This document shows, in pieces, positions 5,967 through 6,071 of a stretch of DNA of 6,071 nucleotides. Each line of letters starts with the position of its first letter. The stretch's first letter is position 1. Under the pieces are notes generated by a model, which saw nothing but the letters and a program-made list of their open reading frames with translations, was not told the DNA's origin and searched no databases. A program made the translations under genes and the position numbers. Location of the stretch: the NCBI GenBank assembly GCA_041481485.1, contig JBGPBY010000454.1:1-6071 (forward strand), given 5' to 3'. This DNA comes from JBGPBY01 sp041481485. Lineage in GTDB: Bacteria > Acidobacteriota > Terriglobia > 20CM-2-55-15.

Positions 5967-6060
5967 TCCCCAATGTAGGGGCGGTCTATTTCCGCCCCCC
6001 AATGCGGGGGGTGGAATACTTCCAAAATGTGGGGGGGCCTAGAACGCCCCGACCGGGGGG
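5967..6060. repeat. Degraded third copy of the inverted repeat, element C
   Basis: The left part (from 5967) matches the left arm of element B in 27 of its first 30 bases, including TGTAGGGGCGGTCTAT. The right part (6029-6060) matches B's right arm in 25 of 32 bases. The arms no longer pair well with each other, although GGGGCGG...CCGCCCC in the left arm still forms a 7-bp stem. All ten differences from B are transversions, mostly toward G or C, and the region ends in long G runs. This suggests sequence or assembly error as much as real divergence. Confidence 0.65.
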
Positions 6061-6071
6061 GGACGCGAGTA

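Overview
The window looks like an ordinary chromosomal stretch from a soil-type bacterium, most likely Acidobacteriota (Solibacter/Bryobacter-like). That assignment is inference. It rests on the gene set: a carboxypeptidase-regulatory-like domain fragment, a DUF6687-type protein, a DUF2934 miniprotein and an O-antigen-ligase/TPR protein. It also rests on the intergenic GC-rich palindromic repeats and a moderate GC content. No rRNA, tRNA, CRISPR array, insertion sequence with transposase, or phage gene is visible.

Layout from left to right. (1) Positions 1-189, minus strand: the readable end of a CarboxypepD_reg-like domain. It runs off the left edge, has no ATG, and appears cut short at its 5' side. 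(2) Positions 205-1206, plus strand: a complete 333-residue conserved protein of unknown function that I recognise as DUF6687-like. (3) Positions 1196-1321: an 18-nt GC-rich palindromic motif overlapping that gene's stop codon, then a 107-bp inverted repeat (element A). Element A sits between two convergent genes. (4) Positions 1381-3189, minus strand: a complete 602-residue GH13 enzyme (CBM48 + alpha-amylase/branching-type barrel) with an intact catalytic triad. (5) Positions 3190-3534: a divergent intergenic region with inverted repeat B, then a good sigma70-like promoter and a roughly 125-nt leader. (6) Positions 3535-3768, plus strand: a 77-residue DUF2934 protein with a strong ribosome binding site. 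(7) Positions 3866-5863, plus strand: a 665-residue polytopic O-antigen ligase-like protein with a helical, TPR-like C-terminus. (8) Positions 5864-6071: a second copy of the 18-nt motif, a small hairpin, and a third, badly degraded copy of the inverted-repeat family (element C) at the window end.

The genes do not form one obvious pathway. The GH13 enzyme would act on alpha-glucans. The O-antigen ligase-like protein would work at the cell envelope on lipid-linked glycans. The DUF6687 and DUF2934 proteins have no known function. Gene orientation (+, -, +, + after the left fragment) gives at most one possible transcript, DUF2934 plus ligase, separated by 97 bp.

The most informative non-coding signal is the repeat family. 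Elements A and B share a nested-hairpin design, and their inner stems differ by a compensatory base-pair swap. This argues that the hairpin itself is maintained. I see no convincing undescribed gene system here. The items worth checking are the repeat family, the truncated left-edge gene, a possible DHH-like motif in the DUF6687 protein, and the likely sequence errors at the right end.
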